A stretch of DNA of 64,000 nt from Tamlana sp. I1. GTDB taxonomy: Bacteria > Bacteroidota > Bacteroidia > Flavobacteriales > Flavobacteriaceae. Positions 28,686-36,594 of the stretch are shown here, piece by piece (the first letter of the stretch is position 1; every line of letters starts with the position of its first letter). Location: the NCBI RefSeq assembly GCF_015355625.1, contig NZ_JACLAF010000004.1:124001-188000 (forward strand), written 5' to 3'. The translations under genes were made by a program, and so were the position numbers. Under the pieces are notes generated by a model. That model saw only the letters and a program-made list of their open reading frames with translations. It did no database searches and was not told the origin of the DNA.

Positions 28686-31142
28686 ATGATTAAAAAACTA
28701 CACTTGAACCTTTTTTTTATAACCTTTCTGTTATTTTCTATGAGCACGAAGGCACAGGTAACCTTAGAATCAGAAGTAAAAATTACAGATTTGGCCATGT
28801 ATTTTACTGGTGTTCAAAATCAAAATAGTACAAGACAAGCCGAAACAGAGCCTTATGATTATGCTTATGGTTCAGCTTTATCACCACATGGAGATTGTAT
28901 AAAAACCTATAAACACTATGTGTTTATGACCTGGTATCGCGGAGGAAAACTAGATAGACACGTGATGCTTACACGCTATAATACCCTAACAGGTGCTATG
29001 AAAACAATTGAATTTCCGCATCAGCACACAGGATTCAAAGGGAAGTGGTGGATAGGTGAGACCCACAATACCATCGCTATTGGTATTAGTCCAATAAATG
29101 GAACCATACACATGGTTTACGATATGCACGCCTACACAAATAGCGGTGTTTTTACAAACGACTATTTTCGGTATACTTACTCTATGCCTAATACTGCAGA
29201 ACTTTCGGATGCAGAGTTTACTTTAGACAAATTTGTAAAAGACCCTTTAGATGGTGATTACAAACACTGTACAATGGATGGAGTTAGAGATGCGGCTCAT
29301 TATGATAGATTTACTTATCCGCAATTCTTTTTAAACGATGATGGAGAATTATTTTTAACCGCAAGAGACGGGACGTCACATGATGGTGCACAAGCTTTTA
29401 TTAAATATGATGCTAATGACTTAAAATGGGGGAGGTTTATACATTTCAATGTTTTAGGGGCAGGTAGTAAAGGAGAAACAAATAATTGGAGTATTTATGG
29501 TAGTATCAAGTATGTAGATGGAAAAGTAAGAGCTGGTTTTCAACGAAGATTGAATAATGGCTCAGATAAATATCAGTACCAAAATGGGGTTTACTATGCT
29601 TATTCAGATGATCCTACAGGAGCCTCCCAATGGAAAAACCATAAAGGAGAGGCCATGACACTTCCTTTGGTTAAAGCCGAAGAAGTTTTGGTATTTGAGC
29701 CTGGTGATTATGTAGCGACAACAGCACAAAATAAGGTGCATATTGTTAGTGGATTTGATTGGACAGTAACAGATAACGGAGATGTGCATATTATAAGTAG
29801 AGTTAAAGACAACGAAAACAATGTTACTAAGAACATACACAGCTATAAGCCTAATGGAGTAAGTGATTTTATAATTTCTACTGATTTTACAGGAGCACAA
29901 GAATTATACGCATCAGGTGATAATGTATTTGTTATTGGTTTGAATTCTTCAGGTAGACCATTTGTTGATAGAACTGAAGGAGGTACAAATCTTTTTACTA
30001 GAGTTTACGAACAAACCTCTGGGAAACGCTTTAGAAAAGGACAAGTGCATATTTCTGATGGTAAGCTATACTATTATCTTTTAGAAAATAATATTTCAGA
30101 TAATGATGAAACACAACCGACCTATTTGCAAATAATTAATTTAAATGTCACTCAAGGGCCAAAACCTTTCGAGGTGAATTTAGTAACTCCTACCAATAAT
30201 CAATCTTTCAAAGAAGGAGAAAATGTGCAAATTTATGCTTCAGCAACGGCAGATACCGGGGAAATTACTAAAGTAGAGTTTTTGGTGGATGATGTCCTAG
30301 TAAATGTAGATAGTACAAAACCCTATTTATTTGATTGGACACCTAGTGTAATTGGTTCATACAAAATAAAGGCGGTAGCCTATAAAACAGGAGGGGAGAG
30401 TATAACATCTTCAGAAATAACTATTGAGGTTACCGAGGTTGATAAAAGTGATTTAACAAATGATGTTTATAGGTTGCGTAACGTAGCTACAGGGAAATTT
30501 TTAAATGATTCAGGAGTAAGTGCTATTCCTGTTTCAATGAATGATTCTGGTGAAGAACAAGATAAACATTGGACCTTCGTAAAAAGTGGAGCATACTACA
30601 ATATTGATAGTGAAACTTTCGGGATACTTCGTGCCACTGGACCTACTTTTTCAGCAGGATCGTATGCAGTAGTAAGCACCGGAAAGTCTGCGCCAGCTGG
30701 TGATATAGATAAAGTTTGGACCATACATTATAATGAGATAGATGATACTTTTAGGTTTGAATCTAAAGACAATGGTCGATTTTTATATCACGATGCTAAT
30801 GGTAATGTAACAAATATTAGTGCGCCTGTAACGGATCTAAGAAGTGTATGGCAGGTAATATCTACAAGTGTTACACTAGGTACTACTAATAATGAACCTT
30901 TATTGCCATCAATAAAAATATATCCTAATCCTACAGAGGATAGATTTACCATAGCATTTAAAAATACTAATCGTATTAAAAATGTTGAAATTTATAATAT
31001 TATTGGAAATCTAGTTTATCAAAAGGCACCAAAAAGTAATGTTTTACAAGTAAAAAACACAGGATTTAAAACGGGTGTTTATTTAGTGAAAGCTTTTACA
31101 GAAGATAATCAAACCTTTAATTCTAAATTAATTGTAAAATAA
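28686..31142 (+). CDS. Secreted BNR_4 beta-propeller ulvan lyase-like protein (PL24/PL25 type) with lectin and T9SS domains
   Basis: The protein has 818 residues from the ATG at 28686; the upstream in-frame TTG at 28680 is rejected because the ATG matches the PL28 leader. A signal peptide ends STKAQ. Residues 30-490 form a beta-propeller of the BNR_4 type. His127 (ETHNTIAI), Tyr211 (DRFTYPQF) and Arg227 (TARDGTSHDG) form a candidate catalytic set; the Tyr-to-Arg spacing of 16 agrees with PL25 as I recall it. An Ig-like domain (about 495-585) follows, then a ricin-type lectin-like module (593-726) shared with the PL28 gene next door, and a T9SS sorting domain (IYPNPTEDRF to the end KLIVK). Expected role: extracellular endo-lyase cutting ulvan at uronic acids. 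Confidence 0.87.
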   Translation: MIKKLHLNLFFITFLLFSMSTKAQVTLESEVKITDLAMYFTGVQNQNSTRQAETEPYDYAYGSALSPHGDCIKTYKHYVFMTWYRGGKLDRHVMLTRYNTLTGAMKTIEFPHQHTGFKGKWWIGETHNTIAIGISPINGTIHMVYDMHAYTNSGVFTNDYFRYTYSMPNTAELSDAEFTLDKFVKDPLDGDYKHCTMDGVRDAAHYDRFTYPQFFLNDDGELFLTARDGTSHDGAQAFIKYDANDLKWGRFIHFNVLGAGSKGETNNWSIYGSIKYVDGKVRAGFQRRLNNGSDKYQYQNGVYYAYSDDPTGASQWKNHKGEAMTLPLVKAEEVLVFEPGDYVATTAQNKVHIVSGFDWTVTDNGDVHIISRVKDNENNVTKNIHSYKPNGVSDFIISTDFTGAQELYASGDNVFVIGLNSSGRPFVDRTEGGTNLFTRVYEQTSGKRFRKGQVHISDGKLYYYLLENNISDNDETQPTYLQIINLNVTQGPKPFEVNLVTPTNNQSFKEGENVQIYASATADTGEITKVEFLVDDVLVNVDSTKPYLFDWTPSVIGSYKIKAVAYKTGGESITSSEITIEVTEVDKSDLTNDVYRLRNVATGKFLNDSGVSAIPVSMNDSGEEQDKHWTFVKSGAYYNIDSETFGILRATGPTFSAGSYAVVSTGKSAPAGDIDKVWTIHYNEIDDTFRFESKDNGRFLYHDANGNVTNISAPVTDLRSVWQVISTSVTLGTTNNEPLLPSIKIYPNPTEDRFTIAFKNTNRIKNVEIYNIIGNLVYQKAPKSNVLQVKNTGFKTGVYLVKAFTEDNQTFNSKLIVK

Positions 31143-31212
31143 GAAATGTAAAAAAAGCCTTAAATATAATATTGGTTAAATAAAATGTACACTATTTTAT
31201 TTGAGGTTTGGG

Positions 31213-31257
31213 CCCTATAATACAGGATAGGTTTCTCTGTTTTATTTATAATATTTA
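31213..31257 (+). promoter_or_regulatory. PUL regulon promoter site, PL28 lyase
   Basis: Half-site 1 is CCCTATAATA (31213) and half-site 2 is CAGGATAGGT (31223). The -7-like box AATATTTA is at 31250-31257, with TTTA 31 nt from the C. The following leader (AACCCCAATTACC, then AAACTAAACTTTTTT) is nearly the same as that of the preceding lyase. Confidence 0.78.
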
Positions 31258-31288
31258 ACCCCAATTACCTAAACTAAACTTTTTTAAT

Positions 31289-32848
31289 ATGATAAAACAA
31301 GTTACACTAAAACATATTGTTTTAACAACAATGCTTTTGTTTTCACTTATTGTGACAGCACAAACAGCTGCACCCGACGAAGACACTGGGGCTTATACCA
31401 CTTGTAACACTAATGGGCAAAATGCTACTAGAACTTCAGATGATTTACCAAACCCAGTTAATGTAGGAACTATTGATGACCGTACCTGCTATGCAAATTA
31501 CAGCGAAAGTGATGTTTATGGTAAAACTTGGGGAGTATACAATATAACACATAATTCAAATCAATTTGAAACGACCTTACAGCCTAGAATGGAACGCTCC
31601 TTAAGCAGATCTAGTGAAACTGGTGTAGGAAGTTATGCGAAGTTTACGGGCGTGTTTAGAATTCTTGAGGTAGGGGGTACCTCTGGGGTCAATCAGGATG
31701 GAACTTATATAGCACAGGCCAAAGGAAAGCATACTGGTGGTGGAGGATCTCCAGATCCAGCCATTTGTTTGTATTTAGCTAAACCTGTGTATGGTACAGG
31801 TGCCGATGCCAATAAACAAGTGTCGTTCGATATTTATGCCGAGCGTATTTTATACCGTGGAGGAGAAGGAAGCGGTAGGGAAATTGTATTCCTAAAAAAT
31901 GTCAATAAAAATGCAGAAATTGACTTTGAATTAGAGGTAGGTTTTAGAGAAGACCCTAGTGATGCGACTAAAAAAGTCCATTATTGTGATGCCGTAATTG
32001 GCGGTGAAGCTTTTAACTGGAATATTCCAGAGCCAGAAAAAGGAAGGGAATCTGGTATTAGATATGGTGCCTATAGAGTTAAAGGAGGCAGAGCTCAAAT
32101 TAGATGGGCAAATACCACATACCAAAAGGAAGAAAAAGTAGGTGTTGTCGATCCAGGTCCAGTTGGAGATGTTTATCGCTTAAGAAATGTGGCTACCGGT
32201 CAGTTTCTTGCAGATTCGGGAGTGAGTGCTTCGCCAGTTACTATGAGTGATTCTGGTAATGAATCAAATAAAACTTGGAGTTTTGTAGCCAGTGGGAATT
32301 ATTTTAACATTGATAGCGAAACTTTTGGAATTTTACGCGCCCCTGCTGCTAATGGTCCTGGTGGAGCTTATGTTGTTGTAAGCACTACAAAAGCGGCGCC
32401 AGCAACAGATAGCGATAAAGTATGGACGATACATTATAACCAAGCAGAGGATACCTATAGATTTGAATCTGGTAACAGTGGCAGATATCTGTATCATGAA
32501 GTAAATGGAAACGTTACTCATATTTCGGCACCAGCAACTGATGATAGAAGTGTATGGGAAGCAATTCCAACAAGTGTAGTGCTTAGTGTAGATGAAAACA
32601 AGCTTTCGACTTCTAAAGTTCGACTTTTCCCAAACCCTGCGAAAGATAGATTTACGATTTCAATAAAAAATCTAAATCATGTAAAAGTTAAGATATTTGA
32701 TATTTTAGGTAAAATTGTTTTTGAAACTGAAACCTCGAACGATAGTCTTCAAATAAATAATAACGGACAATTTAAGACAGGAATTTATCTGGTTAAAATA
32801 ACTGATAGTACCAATACAGCTCATCATACAAAACTGGTTGTAAAATAA
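31289..32848 (+). CDS. PL28-type ulvan lyase with lectin-like module and T9SS domain
   Basis: This 519-residue secreted protein has a signal peptide ending IVTAQ. The catalytic beta-jelly roll spans about residues 50-280 and contains TLQPRMERS, the signature [15 protein letters not shown] at 140-154 followed by [12 protein letters not shown], and [13 protein letters not shown]. These blocks match what I know of PL28 ulvan lyases (Nonlabens, Formosa). A ricin-type lectin-like module (294-428) is nearly the same as that of the upstream lyase. A T9SS type A sorting domain ([10 protein letters not shown] to KLVVK) closes the protein. Expected role: extracellular endo-cleavage of rhamnose 3-sulfate to uronic acid links by beta-elimination. 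It has its own regulon promoter. Two lipoproteins at 46-48 kb carry the same catalytic fold. Confidence 0.94.
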   Translation: MIKQVTLKHIVLTTMLLFSLIVTAQTAAPDEDTGAYTTCNTNGQNATRTSDDLPNPVNVGTIDDRTCYANYSESDVYGKTWGVYNITHNSNQFETTLQPRMERSLSRSSETGVGSYAKFTGVFRILEVGGTSGVNQDGTYIAQAKGKHTGGGGSPDPAICLYLAKPVYGTGADANKQVSFDIYAERILYRGGEGSGREIVFLKNVNKNAEIDFELEVGFREDPSDATKKVHYCDAVIGGEAFNWNIPEPEKGRESGIRYGAYRVKGGRAQIRWANTTYQKEEKVGVVDPGPVGDVYRLRNVATGQFLADSGVSASPVTMSDSGNESNKTWSFVASGNYFNIDSETFGILRAPAANGPGGAYVVVSTTKAAPATDSDKVWTIHYNQAEDTYRFESGNSGRYLYHEVNGNVTHISAPATDDRSVWEAIPTSVVLSVDENKLSTSKVRLFPNPAKDRFTISIKNLNHVKVKIFDILGKIVFETETSNDSLQINNNGQFKTGIYLVKITDSTNTAHHTKLVVK

Positions 32849-32890
32849 TACAATCAAACTATAGTACGTTTCAAAACGGTTGAATTTATA

Positions 32891-34807
32891 ATGAAAAGAC
32901 GCAACTTTATACAACTATCAACTTTAGCAGGCTTAGGATGGTCACTTCCTTTTTTTGGAGGACTTCACTCGTGTACAACGCATCCTGAACAATCCTTAGA
33001 ATTTAAAAATTTAATCTCAGGACTTTTAAAGGATTGGTGCGATGGTATGTTAAAGCAACAAATTCACAATCCATCTAACCTAGAAGAACATGGGGCACTA
33101 AATTGTCCTTCATGTGAACATATTCACGGACGTTGTATGGATGCCGTTTATCCATTTTTATACATGGCCGATGTTACAGGAGAAAAAAAGTATGTAGAAG
33201 GGGCTAAATTGGTTATGCTTTGGGCTGAAAATAACGTGTCCCAACAAGATGGTAGCTGGACAGTAATTAGGAATCCAAAGTCTTGGAAGGGAATTACCGT
33301 ATTTGGAGCCATTGCTTTAGCTGAAGGCTTACATTATCACGGACATGTTTTAGATGAAGAAACGAAAGAAGCATGGACCATGCGTTTAGAAAATGCGGGG
33401 CAGTACATTTATGATACGTTTACTATAGATTTTACCAATATTAATTATCCAGGAACCGCAATTTATGGCTTAGATTTAATTGGAGATGTTGTTAATAGAA
33501 GTGATTTTAAAGCCAAGAGTGAAATATTAGCAGAAGAAGTTAAAAATTATTTTACGCCTCATGAAAATTTGTTGTTTGGTGAGTGTAAAAAGAGTTCGAG
33601 TAAGTTAAGTGAAAAAGGTCTTCATGGTGTTGATTTAGGATATAATGTTGAAGAGACTTTAAATAGTTTGGTCATGTATGCGCTTAAAAATGATGACCAA
33701 GCCTTATTACAAATTTTAACTAAATCTTTAAATAGCCATTTGGAATTTATGATGCCTGACGGAGGTTGGGATAATAGCTGGGGTAACCGAATGTATAAAT
33801 GGACTTATTGGGGCAGTAGAACCTGCGATGGGAGTCAACCAGCTTTTGGAATGATGGCAAATATCAATCCTGAATTTGGAACTGCAGCCATTAAAAACAC
33901 CGAATTGTTACAAAGTTGTACTTCAGATGGATTAATTCATGGTGGACCACATTATGTTTCAGCAGGAATCCCACCTTGCATTCATCATACATTTACGCAT
34001 GCAAAACCTTTAACAGCGCTATTAGATCATTGGAAACATCTACCTCAAATAAACAAAAATGCGGTATTGCCAAGAGAAACAGCAGATGGTGTTAAGCACT
34101 TTAAAGATTTAGATGTGTTTTTATTTGCTAGAGGCCATTGGCGAGGAACAGTTAGCGCTTATGATGCCGAATATCATTATAAAGAAGATTTCAGACAAGC
34201 TTCGGGAGGTGCTTTGGGGATGTTGTATCATAATAAAGTGGGGTTAATTTGTACCGCAAGTATGGCAGAGTATCAAATGGTTGAAAAGAATAATCAACAA
34301 GAACAACCAGGCCAAGACATCTGTTTAACACCAAGAATTGAAACTTTTAAAGATGAAGTTTGGTATACTAATTTGTACGATTTGCCAGCAACAGTTACTT
34401 CAAAAGATGTTGAAGGCGTTATAGATATAGTTGCTCATGTGAAATTGAAAAATGGAAAGCGAAAAACAATTGAGGGTACAGCAAACGATTTTGATATTAC
34501 CTACAGATGTAATAACAAAGAATTAGCTATTTCAGTAAAAACCAATCAAGAAATTACCTCTCCAACAGCATTTGTATTACCCATTGTTTCCAAAAATAAT
34601 GAAGTCGTTACAAGGCTAAGCGATACTGAAATTACAGTTCAAAAACCTGAAGGTTTAGTTACTATAAAAGCCAGTACATCTATAAAAATAAAAGCTATTG
34701 AAGGTAAAAGGACTTTTAATATGGTTCCAGGTGTAGAGGCGTTGCCTCTAGAGGTTTATTTTGTACCTGATAGTTCAAGCCTAGAACTAAGTCTTTCAGT
34801 AAGTTAG
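32891..34807 (+). CDS. Toroid-type lyase or oligosaccharide dehydratase candidate
   Basis: This is a 638-residue protein with a twin-arginine start (MKRRNF) and a possible lipobox LHSC (Cys28). Residues about 35-400 look like an (alpha/alpha) toroid and the C-terminal third like a beta-sheet domain, the layout of heparinase- or alginate-lyase-like enzymes. Conspicuous blocks are the Cys/His cluster CPSCEHIHGRC (72-82), which could bind a metal, GGWDNSWGNRMYKWTYWGS, and HGGPHYVSAGIPPCIHHTF. It follows the PL28 gene by 42 bp and ends at a strong terminator. F. agariphila has a dehydratase (P29_PDnc) next to its PL28 gene, as I recall, that makes an unsaturated uronic acid for GH105. Equivalence is a positional inference. 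A lyase of another family is the alternative. Confidence 0.7.
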   Translation: MKRRNFIQLSTLAGLGWSLPFFGGLHSCTTHPEQSLEFKNLISGLLKDWCDGMLKQQIHNPSNLEEHGALNCPSCEHIHGRCMDAVYPFLYMADVTGEKKYVEGAKLVMLWAENNVSQQDGSWTVIRNPKSWKGITVFGAIALAEGLHYHGHVLDEETKEAWTMRLENAGQYIYDTFTIDFTNINYPGTAIYGLDLIGDVVNRSDFKAKSEILAEEVKNYFTPHENLLFGECKKSSSKLSEKGLHGVDLGYNVEETLNSLVMYALKNDDQALLQILTKSLNSHLEFMMPDGGWDNSWGNRMYKWTYWGSRTCDGSQPAFGMMANINPEFGTAAIKNTELLQSCTSDGLIHGGPHYVSAGIPPCIHHTFTHAKPLTALLDHWKHLPQINKNAVLPRETADGVKHFKDLDVFLFARGHWRGTVSAYDAEYHYKEDFRQASGGALGMLYHNKVGLICTASMAEYQMVEKNNQQEQPGQDICLTPRIETFKDEVWYTNLYDLPATVTSKDVEGVIDIVAHVKLKNGKRKTIEGTANDFDITYRCNNKELAISVKTNQEITSPTAFVLPIVSKNNEVVTRLSDTEITVQKPEGLVTIKASTSIKIKAIEGKRTFNMVPGVEALPLEVYFVPDSSSLELSLSVS

Positions 34808-34832
34808 TGTATCCTATAATTCTAGGAATTTG

Positions 34833-34866
34833 AGGGTTCAGCTTTTTTAAGTTGAACCCTTTTTTA
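34833..34866 (+). terminator. Rho-independent terminator after the lyase block
   Basis: A 12-bp stem, AGGGTTCAGCTT (34833-34844) and AAGTTGAACCCT (34849-34860), has one G-T pair, a TTTT loop and a run of Ts. It stands 25 bp after the stop at 34807. Confidence 0.92.
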
Positions 34867-35105
34867 TTTGGATAAATATAAGTTTAGGATATAATTGGTT
34901 TTATCGGTAATGCTCTTTTTTAGTTGCCTTCATTCACAGTTTTGTATTTGGAGAATGCAAGTTCGTTTGGTGTTTAACTCTCAGAATTGATATGTCAGTC
35001 TAGATTTCTATTTTTTATAGGCTTTTTCCTTTGTGTTCTTCTTGTTGTGTTTTTTGTCATTTCGATGGTATTTTAACCTTTAAATAGCAAAAAAATCAGG
35101 TATAA

Positions 35106-35150
35106 CCATGCGATACAGGATAGATTTAAGTGTTAAGTGGGTTTTATTTA
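35106..35150 (+). promoter_or_regulatory. PUL regulon promoter site, sulfatase relic
   Basis: Half-site 1 is CCATGCGATA (35106) and half-site 2 is CAGGATAGAT (35116). The -7-like box TTTATTTA is at 35143-35150, with TTTA 31 nt from the C. The site is intact although the gene it serves is broken. Confidence 0.7.
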
Positions 35151-35176
35151 CACAAAGCTAATCATAAACTAAACAA

Positions 35177-36243
35177 ATGGAATTAAAAATGAAACAAAAA
35201 CTAACGCCAGATATCATCCGGGGGGGGAGAGGTGGCAAGAATTGGAATGATAGCACAAAAATTGAAATGCCAAATGCATGGGATAGACATCTTATGCCAG
35301 TTGCAGAATGGCAACATCCTCGAGGCATGATGCACGGACTAGCTAATGGAGAGATTCGGGTTACAAGAGGCGGCATGAACGTTTTTCAAACGGTAGAAGG
35401 GGGTGATTATATTTATCCAGATGGAGCAATTGCCGATGAAGCTTTAAAGCAATTGCGTGAACTGGCCAGCAATAAAGAAAAACCATTTTTACTTGCCGTT
35501 GGAATTATTAAACCACACTTACCCTTCGGTGCGCCTAAAACTTACCATGACAGGTATGAGGGCATTAAATTGCCAGAAATAAAGAACCCTAAAATACCGG
35601 AAGGAAAAACCACATGGCATGGCTCTGGTGAGTTTATGGGATACAACCGTTGGGTTAAAAACCCAAATAAGGATGCAGCTTTTGCGGAAGAAGTACGCTT
35701 TCATTACGCCGCATGTGTTAGTTATGCAGATGCACAAGTGGGTAAAGTGCTAGCAGAATTGAAAAGCACAGGAGCGGATAAGAATACAATTGTTGTGTTT
35801 TGGGGTGACCACGGTTGGCACTTGGGAGAGCACGCCATTTGGGGAAAACACAGTTTGTTCGAAGAGTCGCTGCATGCACCGTTAATCATCCCCTATCCTG
35901 GAATGAAGCATAAAGGCGAAAATACAGATGCCATCGTAGAGACACTCGATATCTTTCTAACTTTGTGTGATTTAACAGGTATTGAAAAGCCTAATTATAT
36001 CCAAGGAGAATCGCTTAAAGGTATCTTGGTTAATCCGAATACTGATGGTCATACAGCTATAGCATACACAAAAAAAGCATCAACCATTAGAACGGCAAAC
36101 ATAGGATGACACTTCATAAAGATGGGTATGTAGAATTATATGACCACACCACCAAAGAAAAGGAAACCAAGAATATAGCTAAAGAACATCCAGAATTAGT
36201 TGAGGAGTTAAAGAATGCCTTAAATACTAAATTACAGAAATAA
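35177..36243 (+). pseudogene. Sulfatase pseudogene (iduronate-2-sulfatase-like, S1_7 type), N-terminus missing and frameshifted
   Basis: The reading frame 35177-36109 encodes the middle and end of an S1 sulfatase: AWDRHLMPVAEWQHPRG, GIIKPHLPFG, FWGDHGWHLGEH and WGKHSLFEESL are typical of iduronate-2-sulfatase-like (S1_7) enzymes. The first part of the fold, with the CxPSR formylglycine motif and the DD metal ligands, is absent. Instead a short MELKMKQKLTPDIIR leads directly into GGRGGKNWND, across a run of eight Gs at 35220-35227. At about 36100 the frame breaks: one T added to AACATAGG would restore ANYRMTLHKDGYVELYDHTT, which continues in frame to the stop at 36243. Without the catalytic Cys it cannot be an active sulfatase. 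The regulon promoter upstream is retained. Confidence 0.88.
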
Positions 36244-36594
36244 CAATGCCAAATAACACTTGGTGAAGGTAAAGGCACCAGATATGATAAATGTCAAAGT
36301 TCTTAGTGCGCTTATACCTTTTTTACTTTGAAATTACTCATATATAAAGTGACTATTTTTTTGAGACAAAAAAGAAAACACAAGCACAGCCTGAGCTAGG
36401 GTTTTGTTTTCAAGTATCAACGAATAAGAGCAATTTTTAATGTGACAGTTTAAAGTAGAAAAGGTATTAGGTGTTACTCGCAATACCTTGTGAAAAATTG
36501 TTAAAAAGGTTGCGTTACCCTATAGGGCAGGACAATAAAAAAAGCCTCTGTAAGTAAATTTAAATCTAATATCCTTTTTGAAGTTAAACAATAG
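36244..36594. other. Intergenic with inverted repeat and regulon promoter
   Basis: No gene is seen. An inverted repeat AAGGTATT (36461-36468) and AATACCTT (36482-36489) with a 13-nt loop lies about 30 bp before the regulon site at 36518-36562. It has no T-tail, so an operator is as likely as a terminator. Confidence 0.5.
36518..36562 (+). promoter_or_regulatory. PUL regulon promoter site, second rhamnosidase cluster
   Basis: Half-site 1 is CCCTATAGGG (36518) and half-site 2 is CAGGACAATA (36528), a weaker copy of the second half. The -7-like box TAAATTTA is at 36555-36562, with TTTA 31 nt from the C. CAGG-to-start distance is 67 nt. Confidence 0.65.

Larger units (their letters stand above)
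34808..35176. other. Intergenic: terminator, then regulon promoter of the sulfatase relic
   Basis: No gene is seen. The left end holds the terminator at 34833-34866. The right end holds a regulon site at 35106-35150 and a leader with ATAAACTAAAC. Nothing between them resembles the missing N-terminal part of the sulfatase that follows. Confidence 0.7.
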
